A stretch of DNA of 20,724 bases from Phocaeicola_A sp964580305 (lineage in GTDB: Bacteria > Bacteroidota > Bacteroidia > Bacteroidales > Bacteroidaceae): assembly GCA_964580305.1 (NCBI GenBank), contig CAZOKL010000038.1, forward strand, positions 1-20,724, in the 5' to 3' direction. The translations under genes were made by a program, and so were the position numbers. Positions 6,507 to 13,742 of the stretch are shown here, one piece after another (position 1 is the first letter of the stretch; each line of letters begins with the position of its first letter). The notes under the pieces were generated by a model. It made no database searches. It was given only the letters and a program-made list of their open reading frames with translations, and was not told the origin of the DNA.

Positions 6507-7910
6507 ATGAGAAAAAACTCTTTATATGTATTAATAGGCATGTTGGCCATATCGTTCGCATTCGCATCATGCCTAGGCGATGACCTAAAATATGATATAA
6601 CGTCGGATGTAGCAATCTCCGCATTCTCCATTGGTGACATCACAATGACCGACACTGTGCAGACAGAGGAAGGCAACGACTCCACCATATCATACACGAT
6701 TGCAGCCTCCGAATATAGCTTCACCATCGACCAGCAAAACAATCTTATCTATAACAAAGACTCTTTGCCACTAAATACTGACGTAACGAAAGTGGCAACG
6801 TCGATTACCCTTTCTTACGGCTATGCCGTGACCTACGTCAAGAACGGACAAGACACCATCTGGAGCGAGTCTGACTCCATAGACTTCACCAATCCAGTCA
6901 CGTTCAAGGCCTATGCACTGGATGGTTCCATTCGCCAATATGACGTGAGGGTAAACGTACACAAACAAGACCCCGACTCACTGCAATGGAGCTTAATGAG
7001 CAGTTCGAATTTGTATCTGCCGGCCAATGCACGCCACAAAGCCGTGTATGGTTTGGGTAAGATGTTCATCTTCTCCCAGACAGATGACGAAACTGTGGAA
7101 ATGACTTATTCGACCGATGGCCTTAGCTGGTCAGAACTAGAGCCGCTGTCAATCTCTGGCGACGTGGACTATACTTCAGCCTTGGTTTTGGACGACAAAC
7201 TCTATATTTTGGCAGACAACCAACTCTACACATCAGATGACGGAATGACATGGACGCAAACAGGCTTCACACAAACATTTGACAAGCTGTTTGCCGCTTC
7301 CTCCATGAAGGGAGAACTATATGTCTTGTCCGGTACAGAGTTGCTATCTCTCTCTGTCTACGACGAGACAGTGGAGTCCGCAGGCAGTGCCAATGAATAC
7401 TTCCCGGTGCAAAACCTTTCCTACTCGACCTCGATAACGAATGCAAACCGAGGTATCGAACGGGTGGTGCTCGTAGGCACTCGTGAATCTACTTTAGAGA
7501 ATGACACGACTGCGGTGGTTTGGGTAAAGCTCTCCAATGAAACAACATGGACACACTATCCACTAGCTACAAACAACACCTTAGGCTGTCCCAAGCTGAA
7601 AGGACTGGTATCCTTTTATTATGATGATAAACTCTATGCTCTCGGCGGAGATTATGACATCCCGGAAGACCAAACTCGTCCGACGGATTTCATACCATTC
7701 CAATACCTCTATGAATCAGTGGACGGAGGTATCAGCTGGCCCGCGAAAACGGAGGAAGTGACGTTGCCCACAGATTTCCAAAACCGTACAGCCGCATTCT
7801 CTTGTTTAGTGGATGAAGATGACTTCATTTGGGTATTCTGGACTCCCTCAGAAGAGACTCAAGGAATAACAGAAGTGTGGAGAGGAAGGGTAAACCGCTT
7901 GGGCTTTTAG
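6507..7910 (+). CDS. DUF6242-like lipoprotein with kelch/beta-propeller-like repeats
   Basis: A 467-aa predicted lipoprotein. A lipobox-like FASC places the lipidated cysteine at C22. It is followed by LGDDL; acidic residues soon after the cysteine are a feature of surface-exported Bacteroidota lipoproteins, so outer-leaflet display is possible (inference). Residues about 30-150 form a beta-rich N-terminal domain. The rest has repeated blade-like units built around short strands plus S-x-DG-x-(S/T)W turns: YSTDGLSWSE (about 202), LYTSDDGMTW (about 240) and YESVDGGISW (about 400). This matches Bacteroidales proteins I recall as DUF6242; that name is from memory. It is the first gene before uppS (30-nt gap) and bamA, so a link to the outer membrane is suggested only by position. 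Confidence 0.7.
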   Translation: MRKNSLYVLIGMLAISFAFASCLGDDLKYDITSDVAISAFSIGDITMTDTVQTEEGNDSTISYTIAASEYSFTIDQQNNLIYNKDSLPLNTDVTKVATSITLSYGYAVTYVKNGQDTIWSESDSIDFTNPVTFKAYALDGSIRQYDVRVNVHKQDPDSLQWSLMSSSNLYLPANARHKAVYGLGKMFIFSQTDDETVEMTYSTDGLSWSELEPLSISGDVDYTSALVLDDKLYILADNQLYTSDDGMTWTQTGFTQTFDKLFAASSMKGELYVLSGTELLSLSVYDETVESAGSANEYFPVQNLSYSTSITNANRGIERVVLVGTRESTLENDTTAVVWVKLSNETTWTHYPLATNNTLGCPKLKGLVSFYYDDKLYALGGDYDIPEDQTRPTDFIPFQYLYESVDGGISWPAKTEEVTLPTDFQNRTAAFSCLVDEDDFIWVFWTPSEETQGITEVWRGRVNRLGF

Positions 7911-7940
7911 TACATACTTCAAAACCGAAACGAAGGTAAC

Positions 7941-8681
7941 ATGTCATATAAAGAACAAATAGACAAAAGCAGAGTTCCGACGCACGTAGCCATCATTATG
8001 GATGGCAACGGACGATGGGCAAAGCTACGCAACCAACACCGTAGCTACGGGCACAAAGCCGGTGTTGAAACAGTGCGCAATATCACAAAGATTGCTGCAG
8101 AGGCAGGAGTGAAATATCTAACTCTCTACACTTTCTCTACAGAGAATTGGAACCGACCGACTGAAGAAGTTGCTGCTTTGATGACGCTGCTGCTTGAATC
8201 CATCGAAGAGGAAATCTTCACAAAAAACAACATTGCTTTTCGGGTAATCGGAGACATGGAACGTTTGCCCGAAGCCGTACGTACACGGCTGGAACAATGC
8301 ATGCAACACACTTCCGCCAACACACGAATGACAATGGTGATAGCACTAAGCTATTCTTCAAAGTGGGAGATTGCCCAGGCTGTAAAACATATAGCCGCAG
8401 AAATTAAGGACGGGACCTTGTCAGTTGACAGTATTGACGAAAGCCTCATCTCCCGTCACCTGACGACCAACTTCATGCCCGACCCGGACTTGCTTATCCG
8501 CACAGGAGGAGAACTACGATTAAGTAACTACTTGTTGTGGCAATGCGCCTACTCCGAATTGTATTTTTGTGATACGTATTGGCCTGATTTCGACGAGGAA
8601 GAGTTTTACAAAGCCATTTACGAATACCAGCAAAGAGAGCGCCGGTTCGGAAAAACCAGCGAACAAATGCTCCACGAATAA
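7941..8681 (+). CDS. uppS: Undecaprenyl-diphosphate synthase (isoprenyl transferase)
   Basis: Cis-prenyltransferase that extends farnesyl diphosphate with isopentenyl units to the C55 lipid carrier for peptidoglycan and surface polysaccharides. The 246 aa match the family. Motif I HVAIIMDGNGRWA (15-27) has the catalytic D21; YTFSTENWNRP (63-73) and the C-terminal DPDLLIRTGGELRLSNYLLW (181-200) are also present. The segment LSYSSKWEI (136-144) takes the place of the enterobacterial NYGGRWDI-type block, a conservative variant. It lies between the lipoprotein gene and bamA, 16 nt from the latter, so lipid carrier synthesis and outer-membrane assembly are cotranscribed. Confidence 0.97.
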   Translation: MSYKEQIDKSRVPTHVAIIMDGNGRWAKLRNQHRSYGHKAGVETVRNITKIAAEAGVKYLTLYTFSTENWNRPTEEVAALMTLLLESIEEEIFTKNNIAFRVIGDMERLPEAVRTRLEQCMQHTSANTRMTMVIALSYSSKWEIAQAVKHIAAEIKDGTLSVDSIDESLISRHLTTNFMPDPDLLIRTGGELRLSNYLLWQCAYSELYFCDTYWPDFDEEEFYKAIYEYQQRERRFGKTSEQMLHE

Positions 8682-8697
8682 CGATTAACAAGCAACG

Positions 8698-11349
8698 ATG
8701 AAAAGATACTCAGTTCATAATTCAGTTTTTAAAACGACATTCAGTGCGTTGTTTCTGTCTGCCTTGTGTCTGACTCCAGCACAAATAAGTGCGCAGGAAA
8801 CGAACCAAGATAAGACGGATAAGCCTTTGATTCTCTACTCTGGCACTCCACAGAAATATGAAATCGGCGGAATCCGCGTGACCGGAGGTGAAGGTTATGA
8901 AGACTATGTACTGATTGGATTGTCTGGATTGTCTGTAGGACAGACTATTACCGTACCGGGTGACGAAGTTACACAAGCAGTGAAACGCTATTGGCGGCAC
9001 GGACTATTCTCACAAGCGAAGATTGAAGCAGACAGCGTCGTGGGAAACAAAATCTACCTGAACATTGCACTGGTGCAACGTCCACGTATCTCCGACATTG
9101 TCTATCATGGTATAAAGAAGTCCGAACGTGAGGATTTGGAGTCGAGCTTGGGCATGATGAGAGGAGGACAGGTAACACCCAACATCATCGACCGCGCCAA
9201 GCTCCTGGCTAAGCGATATTTCGACGACAAAGGTTTCAAAAATGCCGAAATAGTCATTAACCAGCACGATGACCCGAATAAAACAAATCAAGTCATTATA
9301 GATGTCGATATTGACAAGAAAGAAAAGGTCAAAATACATGAGATCACCATCGAAGGCAATGTGGCTTTGAGTGAGAAAAAAATTAAGCAGACAATGAAGA
9401 AGACCAATGAAAAAGGCAAATTCATCAATCTGTTTAAGACCAAGAAGTTCATTGAAGACAACTATGAGGCAGACAAAGAAAACGTTATTGCTAAATATAA
9501 CGAATTGGGTTATCGTGACGCCATTATCCTATGGGATAGTGTAAGCAACTATGATGACCGCACCGTGGACATCCACATCAAAATCGACGAAGGCCAGAAA
9601 TACTACCTGCGAAACATCAATTGGGTGGGCAACACCGTCTATCCCACAGAGATATTGAACACCCTCTTGGGCATGAAGAAAGGCGATGTCTACAACCAGA
9701 AATTATTGTCTGAACGTACTCAAACCGATGAAGATGCCATCGGTAACCTTTACTATAACAACGGCTACGTTTTCTTCCAGCTCGACCCCGTGGAAGTGAA
9801 CGTCGACAATGACTCTATTGATTTGGAAATGCGCATCATGGAAGGTCCTCAGGCAACTATCAACAGAGTCCGTATTACTGGTAACGACCGACTGTATGAA
9901 AATGTTGTACGCCGCGAGCTCCGTACACGACCGGGCGACTTGTTCAGCAAAGATAATCTTGAACGTTCCTACCGCGAGTTGGCACAGATGGGACACTTCA
10001 ACCCGGAAACCATTGACCCGAAAGTGGAACCGGACTATGAAAATGGAACAGTGGACATCAACTACGTCCTCGAATCCAAAGCCAACGACCAAATTGAGTT
10101 CTCTGCCGGATGGGGACAAACCGGCATCATTGGCAAGTTGAGCCTGAAGTTTACTAATTTCTCTATAGGCAACTTGTTCTCTAAAAATGAAAACAAGCGT
10201 GGATTCCTTCCGCAAGGCGAAGGCCAGACACTGACTGTCAGCGGCCAGACCAACGGACAATACTATCAAGCCTATAGTTTGTCACTCTTTGACCCTTGGT
10301 TTGGCGGCAAACGTCCGAATCAGCTCTCCGTCACTGCCTTCTACTCTCGCCAGACTGACGTGAGCGACACTTACTACACGAATTACTATAACAACTACCT
10401 TAGCTACTATTACGGCTATGGTTCTTACAACTCGGCTTACTACGGCTATGAGTCTTACTATGACCCAGACGAATCCGTACAACTCTACGGTGTGTCGGTC
10501 GGCTGGGGTAAACGTCTGAAGTGGCCGGATGACTACTTCGTGCTAACGGCCGAACTCACTTACCAACGCTATGTGTTGAAAGACTGGCAATATTTCTTGA
10601 TATCCAACGGTAAATGTAACAACATTAACTTTGGACTGACCCTATCGCGCAGCTCTATCGACAACCCGATCTTCCCGCGCCGTGGTTCGGAATTTACCTT
10701 CTCTGTGAACTTCACACCGCCTTACTCTTTGTTTGATAACATAGACTACAAGTCACTGGCCACCTCGACCAGTTCGGAGACCTATCAAGAGGATATGCAA
10801 AAGAAGTACAAGTGGGTGGAATATCACAAGTGGAAATTCAAAGCACGCACTTTCACCGCTTTGAGCAGTAAGACGAAATGTCCGGTGCTGATGACGCGTG
10901 TGGAATTCGGTTTGCTCGGACACTATAACAAGTACAAAAAGTCTCCGTTTGAAACCTTCTATGTGGGTGGAGACGGTATGACGGGCTACTCCAGCACCTA
11001 CGCCACAGAGACCATCGGCCTTCGCGGTTATGAAAACGGCTCATTGACTCCTTACGGATACGAAGGCTATGCCTACTCCCGCATGACACTCGAACTGCGT
11101 TATCCGATAATGCTCGAAACCTCCACACAAATTTATGCCCTGGCATTTGCCGAAGGTGGTAATGCTTGGACAGACGTGAAGAGTTTCAATCCTTTCAGCA
11201 TGAAGCGTTCAGCCGGTGTGGGTGTCCGCATCTACCTGCCGATGATCGGCCTGATGGGTGTTGACTGGGGCTATGGTTTTGACAAAGTGTATGGCAGCAG
11301 CAGCTACGGAGGAAGCCAGTTCCACTTTATCATCGGACAAGAATTCTAA
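8698..11349 (+). CDS. bamA: Outer membrane protein assembly factor BamA
   Basis: Core of the machine that inserts beta-barrel proteins into the outer membrane. The 883-aa precursor has a signal peptide with likely cleavage at about 32/33 (QISA-QE). Five periplasmic POTRA domains start at roughly residues 53, 130, 211, 301 and 386; typical repeated strands are ITIEGN and VRITGN. A C-terminal 16-strand barrel begins near 466. The conserved barrel motif appears as LRGY (775-778, equivalent of VRGF), and the protein ends in aromatic QEF, the usual beta-signal end. Residues 559-588 are half tyrosine, probably an extracellular loop. It is longer than E. coli BamA (about 810 aa). It is followed by two Skp-type chaperone genes. 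Confidence 0.96.
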   Translation: MKRYSVHNSVFKTTFSALFLSALCLTPAQISAQETNQDKTDKPLILYSGTPQKYEIGGIRVTGGEGYEDYVLIGLSGLSVGQTITVPGDEVTQAVKRYWRHGLFSQAKIEADSVVGNKIYLNIALVQRPRISDIVYHGIKKSEREDLESSLGMMRGGQVTPNIIDRAKLLAKRYFDDKGFKNAEIVINQHDDPNKTNQVIIDVDIDKKEKVKIHEITIEGNVALSEKKIKQTMKKTNEKGKFINLFKTKKFIEDNYEADKENVIAKYNELGYRDAIILWDSVSNYDDRTVDIHIKIDEGQKYYLRNINWVGNTVYPTEILNTLLGMKKGDVYNQKLLSERTQTDEDAIGNLYYNNGYVFFQLDPVEVNVDNDSIDLEMRIMEGPQATINRVRITGNDRLYENVVRRELRTRPGDLFSKDNLERSYRELAQMGHFNPETIDPKVEPDYENGTVDINYVLESKANDQIEFSAGWGQTGIIGKLSLKFTNFSIGNLFSKNENKRGFLPQGEGQTLTVSGQTNGQYYQAYSLSLFDPWFGGKRPNQLSVTAFYSRQTDVSDTYYTNYYNNYLSYYYGYGSYNSAYYGYESYYDPDESVQLYGVSVGWGKRLKWPDDYFVLTAELTYQRYVLKDWQYFLISNGKCNNINFGLTLSRSSIDNPIFPRRGSEFTFSVNFTPPYSLFDNIDYKSLATSTSSETYQEDMQKKYKWVEYHKWKFKARTFTALSSKTKCPVLMTRVEFGLLGHYNKYKKSPFETFYVGGDGMTGYSSTYATETIGLRGYENGSLTPYGYEGYAYSRMTLELRYPIMLETSTQIYALAFAEGGNAWTDVKSFNPFSMKRSAGVGVRIYLPMIGLMGVDWGYGFDKVYGSSSYGGSQFHFIIGQEF

Positions 11350-11351
11350 CG

Positions 11352-11445
11352 GTGAAAGTTTGAGTTTGCGAGTTTTCCACAGCCCGGTCTCTTTAACGGC
11401 AAGAAAGGCTCAGGCACTGAAAAACGGACAGGCTCAAACTTTCAC
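11352..11445 (+). repeat. 13-bp perfect inverted repeat spanning the bamA-ompH spacer
   Basis: GTGAAAGTTTGAG (11352-11364) and its exact reverse complement CTCAAACTTTCAC (11433-11445) bracket 68 nt, starting 2 nt after the bamA stop codon. In RNA the arms could pair and hold the intervening segment in a loop. The loop contains two copies of AGGCTCA (11406-11412 and 11430-11436), the second running into the right arm. No T-run follows, so a simple terminator is unlikely. Function is unknown. Confidence 0.7.
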
Positions 11446-11476
11446 AAGTCTCATAACCTCAAAACATGTAAACCTT

Positions 11477-11992
11477 ATGAAAAAGTCTGTACTCTTACTC
11501 ATTGTGGGCAGCTTGATGACACTGAGCAGCCAGGCACAAAAGTTTGCCTTAATTGATATGGAATACATCCTGCAATACATCCCCGCATACGAGCAGGCTG
11601 TAACACAGCTGGATGCCGACTCGAAAAAATACCAGGATGAGGTGGAAGCCCTTGGACGGGAAGCCAAAACACTCTATGAGAACTATCAAAAAGAAGCAGA
11701 GAAGCTGACTGCAGCCCAACGCACCGAACGCGAGAATGCCATCGTCGCCAAGGAAAAAGAAGCAGCTGAACTCCGTCAGCAATATTTCGGACCGCAAGGC
11801 ATCTTGAACCAGCAACAGCAGCAACTGATGCAACCCATCAACGACGACATCTATGAGGCGGTCAAAGCCATCTCCTTGCAGCGTGGATACTCTCTCGTGC
11901 TCGACCGAGCATCCGATACATCCATCATTTTTGCCTCTCCGGCAATAGATATCAGCAATGAAGTGCTGTCAAGATTAGGTTATTCCAATTAA
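11477..11992 (+). CDS. ompH: OmpH/Skp-family periplasmic chaperone (copy 1)
   Basis: Skp-type holdase that keeps unfolded outer-membrane proteins soluble in the periplasm on the way to BamA. The ATG at 11477 gives 171 aa with a textbook signal peptide (MKKSVLLLIVGSLMTLSSQA, cleaved before QKFALID); the frame is open upstream to 11258, inside bamA, but without a signal. The mature protein has the OmpH entry motif (K)FALIDMEYILQYIPAYEQA. A long charged coiled coil follows (about 45-125, rich in E, K and Q), then a C-terminal strand region with YSLVLDRASDTSIIFASPAI. It follows bamA by 127 nt, the spacer holding the inverted repeat. Confidence 0.93.
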   Translation: MKKSVLLLIVGSLMTLSSQAQKFALIDMEYILQYIPAYEQAVTQLDADSKKYQDEVEALGREAKTLYENYQKEAEKLTAAQRTERENAIVAKEKEAAELRQQYFGPQGILNQQQQQLMQPINDDIYEAVKAISLQRGYSLVLDRASDTSIIFASPAIDISNEVLSRLGYSN

Positions 11993-12005
11993 ATATATAA
12001 CTTTG
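11975..12005 (+). promoter_or_regulatory. Internal promoter before ompH copy 2
   Basis: TAACTTTG at 11998-12005 matches TANNTTTG, with TTAG (11975-11978, one mismatch to TTTG) exactly 19 nt upstream. The -33 lies inside the end of ompH copy 1. Expected start near 12012 gives an A-rich leader of about 39 nt before the ATG at 12051. Confidence 0.6.
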
Positions 12006-12050
12006 CGGCGTTAACTCATAAATAACTTAAAAAACCTAAATAACAAAACT

Positions 12051-12551
12051 ATGTTGAAAAGAATCATTTTAATGGCAATCTTTGTCATCCCCATGTGTGC
12101 ATTTGCACAGAAATTCGGTCACATCAATCCTATACCTATCATACAGGCTATGCCGGAGTATACCAAAGCGCAAAACGAGCTTCAGGAGTTACAACAGCAA
12201 TATGAAGGCGAAATGAAAATCATGCAAGACGAACTCACTCGCAAGGGAGAGGAGTATGACAAGCAAAAAGATTCATTGCCTCAAAACATTCGTCAAAGAA
12301 GAGAATCGGAACTCCAAGACCTCTATACACGCCTGCAGCAATATGCACAGGAGAGCAATCAGAACATGCAGAAGGCTTCGCAGGACAAAATGGCTGAAAT
12401 CAACAGGAAAATTGAAACAGCCATCCAGGAAGTTGGACAGGCCGGAGGATTCATCTACATCTTTGACCAGACAGCCGGCATCCCCTTTATCAACGAAAGC
12501 ATGAGCACAGATGTCAGTGCACAAGTTAAAGCCAAACTAGGTTTGAAATAA
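12051..12551 (+). CDS. ompH: OmpH/Skp-family periplasmic chaperone (copy 2)
   Basis: A 166-aa exported Skp-type chaperone. The signal peptide (MLKRIILMAIFVIPMCAFA) precedes QKFGHINPIPIIQAMPEY. A coiled coil (about 40-125) with ELTRKGEEYDKQKDSLPQNI follows, then a C-terminal FIYIFDQTAGIPFINES and VKAKLGLK. It resembles copy 3 more than copy 1: both have an x-TRK-x-x-E-(Y/F) and PQNI block and end in K-x-(E/K)LG. It is the last gene of the lipoprotein-uppS-bamA-ompH-ompH group and ends 27 nt before a strong terminator. Confidence 0.93.
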   Translation: MLKRIILMAIFVIPMCAFAQKFGHINPIPIIQAMPEYTKAQNELQELQQQYEGEMKIMQDELTRKGEEYDKQKDSLPQNIRQRRESELQDLYTRLQQYAQESNQNMQKASQDKMAEINRKIETAIQEVGQAGGFIYIFDQTAGIPFINESMSTDVSAQVKAKLGLK

Positions 12552-12578
12552 TTGCTTCCTTAAAACAACAACAATCCC

Positions 12579-12620
12579 AATCGCCGTTATGATGACTCCC
12601 ATCGTAACGGCGATTTTTTT
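12579..12620 (+). terminator. Strong intrinsic terminator after ompH copy 2
   Basis: AATCGCCGTTA (12579-12589) pairs with TAACGGCGATT (12605-12615). The stem continues inward through TGATG/CATCG (one G-T wobble) to a 5-nt loop, about 16 bp in all, and a T tract follows (12614-12620). The geometry is classic rho-independent and ends the bamA operon. Confidence 0.92.
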
Positions 12621-12734
12621 CGTCCTACTCTGACAACGGCTCGGCGACGACGATTAACAAGAGTTAATTTCCCCAACAAAGTAATCCATATTCATAGGCA
12701 ACGCAACCTGCCAGTACACGCAACGAGAAAGACA

Positions 12735-12830
12735 TGCTCATCAGCCCTCCTTTCCGGACTTTCCGGGATTCCTTTCGGTGCTTGTCCGCCTTCCTTTCCG
12801 GGCTAACGCCGAAAGGAAGGTAACATGCGA
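12735..12830. repeat. Inverted set of 22-bp repeats (array 2: three minus units, one plus unit)
   Basis: On the minus strand three contiguous 22-bp units occupy 12800-12779, 12778-12757 and 12756-12735. The first and third begin with the cores CGGAAAGGAAGG and CGGAAAGGAGGG; the middle one, CCGAAAGGAATC, is more decayed. A fourth unit lies on the plus strand at 12809-12830 (core CCGAAAGGAAGG). Units facing each other across 8 bp (GGCTAACG) create a large palindrome, with 12789-12798 pairing perfectly with 12811-12820. The unit is the same as in the array at 3091-3178. No T-run follows the hairpin. Confidence 0.78.
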
Positions 12831-13027
12831 CACACTCCAAAACTAATATGACAAGCGTGCAATGTGTTAATTATCAAAGTCTCATGATGCCATCAGCCAC
12901 ATGATTCGGAAGACAAATAAAATGTCACAACATCTCCCAACCACATAAAAAGAACCAAGGGCGGAAGAAGTTTACATCCTGTGAAAAACACGGACAAAAT
13001 CATTCCCGACCCACTGTTTGGACAAGC
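12831..13027. other. Non-coding spacer before ompH copy 3, left part
   Basis: About 200 bp between the inverted 22-bp repeats and the large dyad. I see no credible open reading frame, tRNA, strong terminator or promoter box on either strand. The composition is more AT-rich than the flanking genes. A small RNA cannot be excluded from sequence alone. Confidence 0.5.
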
Positions 13028-13069
13028 CAAAGGTTTATCAAAGGCGACTTGTGTCTTTGATAAACTTTG
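13028..13069. promoter_or_regulatory. Large dyad upstream of the ompH copy 3 promoter
   Basis: GTTTATCAAAG (13033-13043) and its exact complement CTTTGATAAAC (13055-13065) flank 11 nt. Allowing one bulged G (13033), the arms extend to CAAAG-TTTATCAAAG (13028-13043) against 13055-13069, about 15 bp. It lies 8 bp upstream of the -33 element, a position suited to a regulator site. No T-run follows. A hairpin in a transcript crossing the spacer is the alternative. Confidence 0.6.
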
Positions 13070-13076
13070 TGCTTTC

Positions 13077-13108
13077 TTTGTTTATTCACACGAGAGGGAG
13101 TAACTTTG
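13077..13108 (+). promoter_or_regulatory. Promoter for ompH copy 3 and murI
   Basis: TTTG (13077-13080), 20 nt, then TAACTTTG (13101-13108) fit the Bacteroidota promoter consensus well. Expected start of transcription is near 13115, giving a leader of about 50 nt to the ATG at 13167. The leader region contains a further dyad, CACTTGT (13109-13115) with ACAAGTG (13131-13137). Confidence 0.75.
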
Positions 13109-13166
13109 CACTTGTGATAAACGCAAACAAACAAGTGTGACTCAAATAACAAAACCATTTCTCGTC

Positions 13167-13742
13167 ATGTTAAAACGTCTATTAATACTCTTGCTCTGTG
13201 CACTGCCTGCCGCATTGGCGGCCCAAACCCTGAACCAACCTAAATTTGGTTATCTGAACTATGCAGAAATGCTGAAAGCCACCCCTCAATATGCCGAAGC
13301 CCAGGCTCACCTGGCCAGACTTCAAAGACAATATGACGCCGAGATTCAACGCTCGGAAGAAGAATTTACCCGCAAGTATGCCGAGTTTCTGCAAGAACAG
13401 AAAGACTTTCCGCAAAACATCTTGGTAAAACGCCACAAAGAGTTACAGGAACTCATGGAGAAAAGCATTGCGTTCAAAGACGAAATCCGGAGCACACTGG
13501 AAACAGCCCGCGACAAGATGCTTGAACCACTCACATCTGAATTAGACGATGCCATCTCACGCGTGGCCATGAAATACAATTTGGACTATGTGGTAAACAC
13601 GGAGGAAAAAACCTATCTTTTCATCAATCCATCAACGGGCATGGACATCACGAATGACGTTAAGGTGGAGTTGGGCATCCAGCAGCCTGCAACTGACTCC
13701 GCATCAGACGCAACCACGACACCAAACAGCAATGTACAATAA
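13167..13742 (+). CDS. ompH: OmpH/Skp-family periplasmic chaperone (copy 3)
   Basis: The 191-aa product starts at ATG 13167 with signal peptide MLKRLLILLLCALPAALAA; a GTG in frame at 13137 would put ten residues before it and spoil the signal. The mature part begins QTLNQPKFGYLNYAEMLKATP. A coiled coil (about 40-130) contains FTRKYAEFLQEQKDFPQNI, close to copy 2, and the globular end reads YLFINPSTGMDITNDVKVELG. It differs from the other copies by a Ser/Thr/Ala/Pro-rich C-terminal tail of about 20 residues. It has its own promoter, 615 bp from copy 2, and its stop codon overlaps the murI start by 1 nt (TAATG), so it is translationally coupled to cell-wall synthesis. Confidence 0.92.
   Translation: MLKRLLILLLCALPAALAAQTLNQPKFGYLNYAEMLKATPQYAEAQAHLARLQRQYDAEIQRSEEEFTRKYAEFLQEQKDFPQNILVKRHKELQELMEKSIAFKDEIRSTLETARDKMLEPLTSELDDAISRVAMKYNLDYVVNTEEKTYLFINPSTGMDITNDVKVELGIQQPATDSASDATTTPNSNVQ

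Noticed and set aside
11258..11476. Upstream extension of ompH copy 1 into bamA
   Set aside because: It would place 73 residues without signal-peptide features before a perfect signal sequence that starts at 11477.
12560..13166. A CRISPR array or small mobile element in the 615-bp spacer
   Set aside because: The repeats are contiguous, without spacers between units, no cas genes are near, and there is no transposase frame or target-site duplication that I can see.
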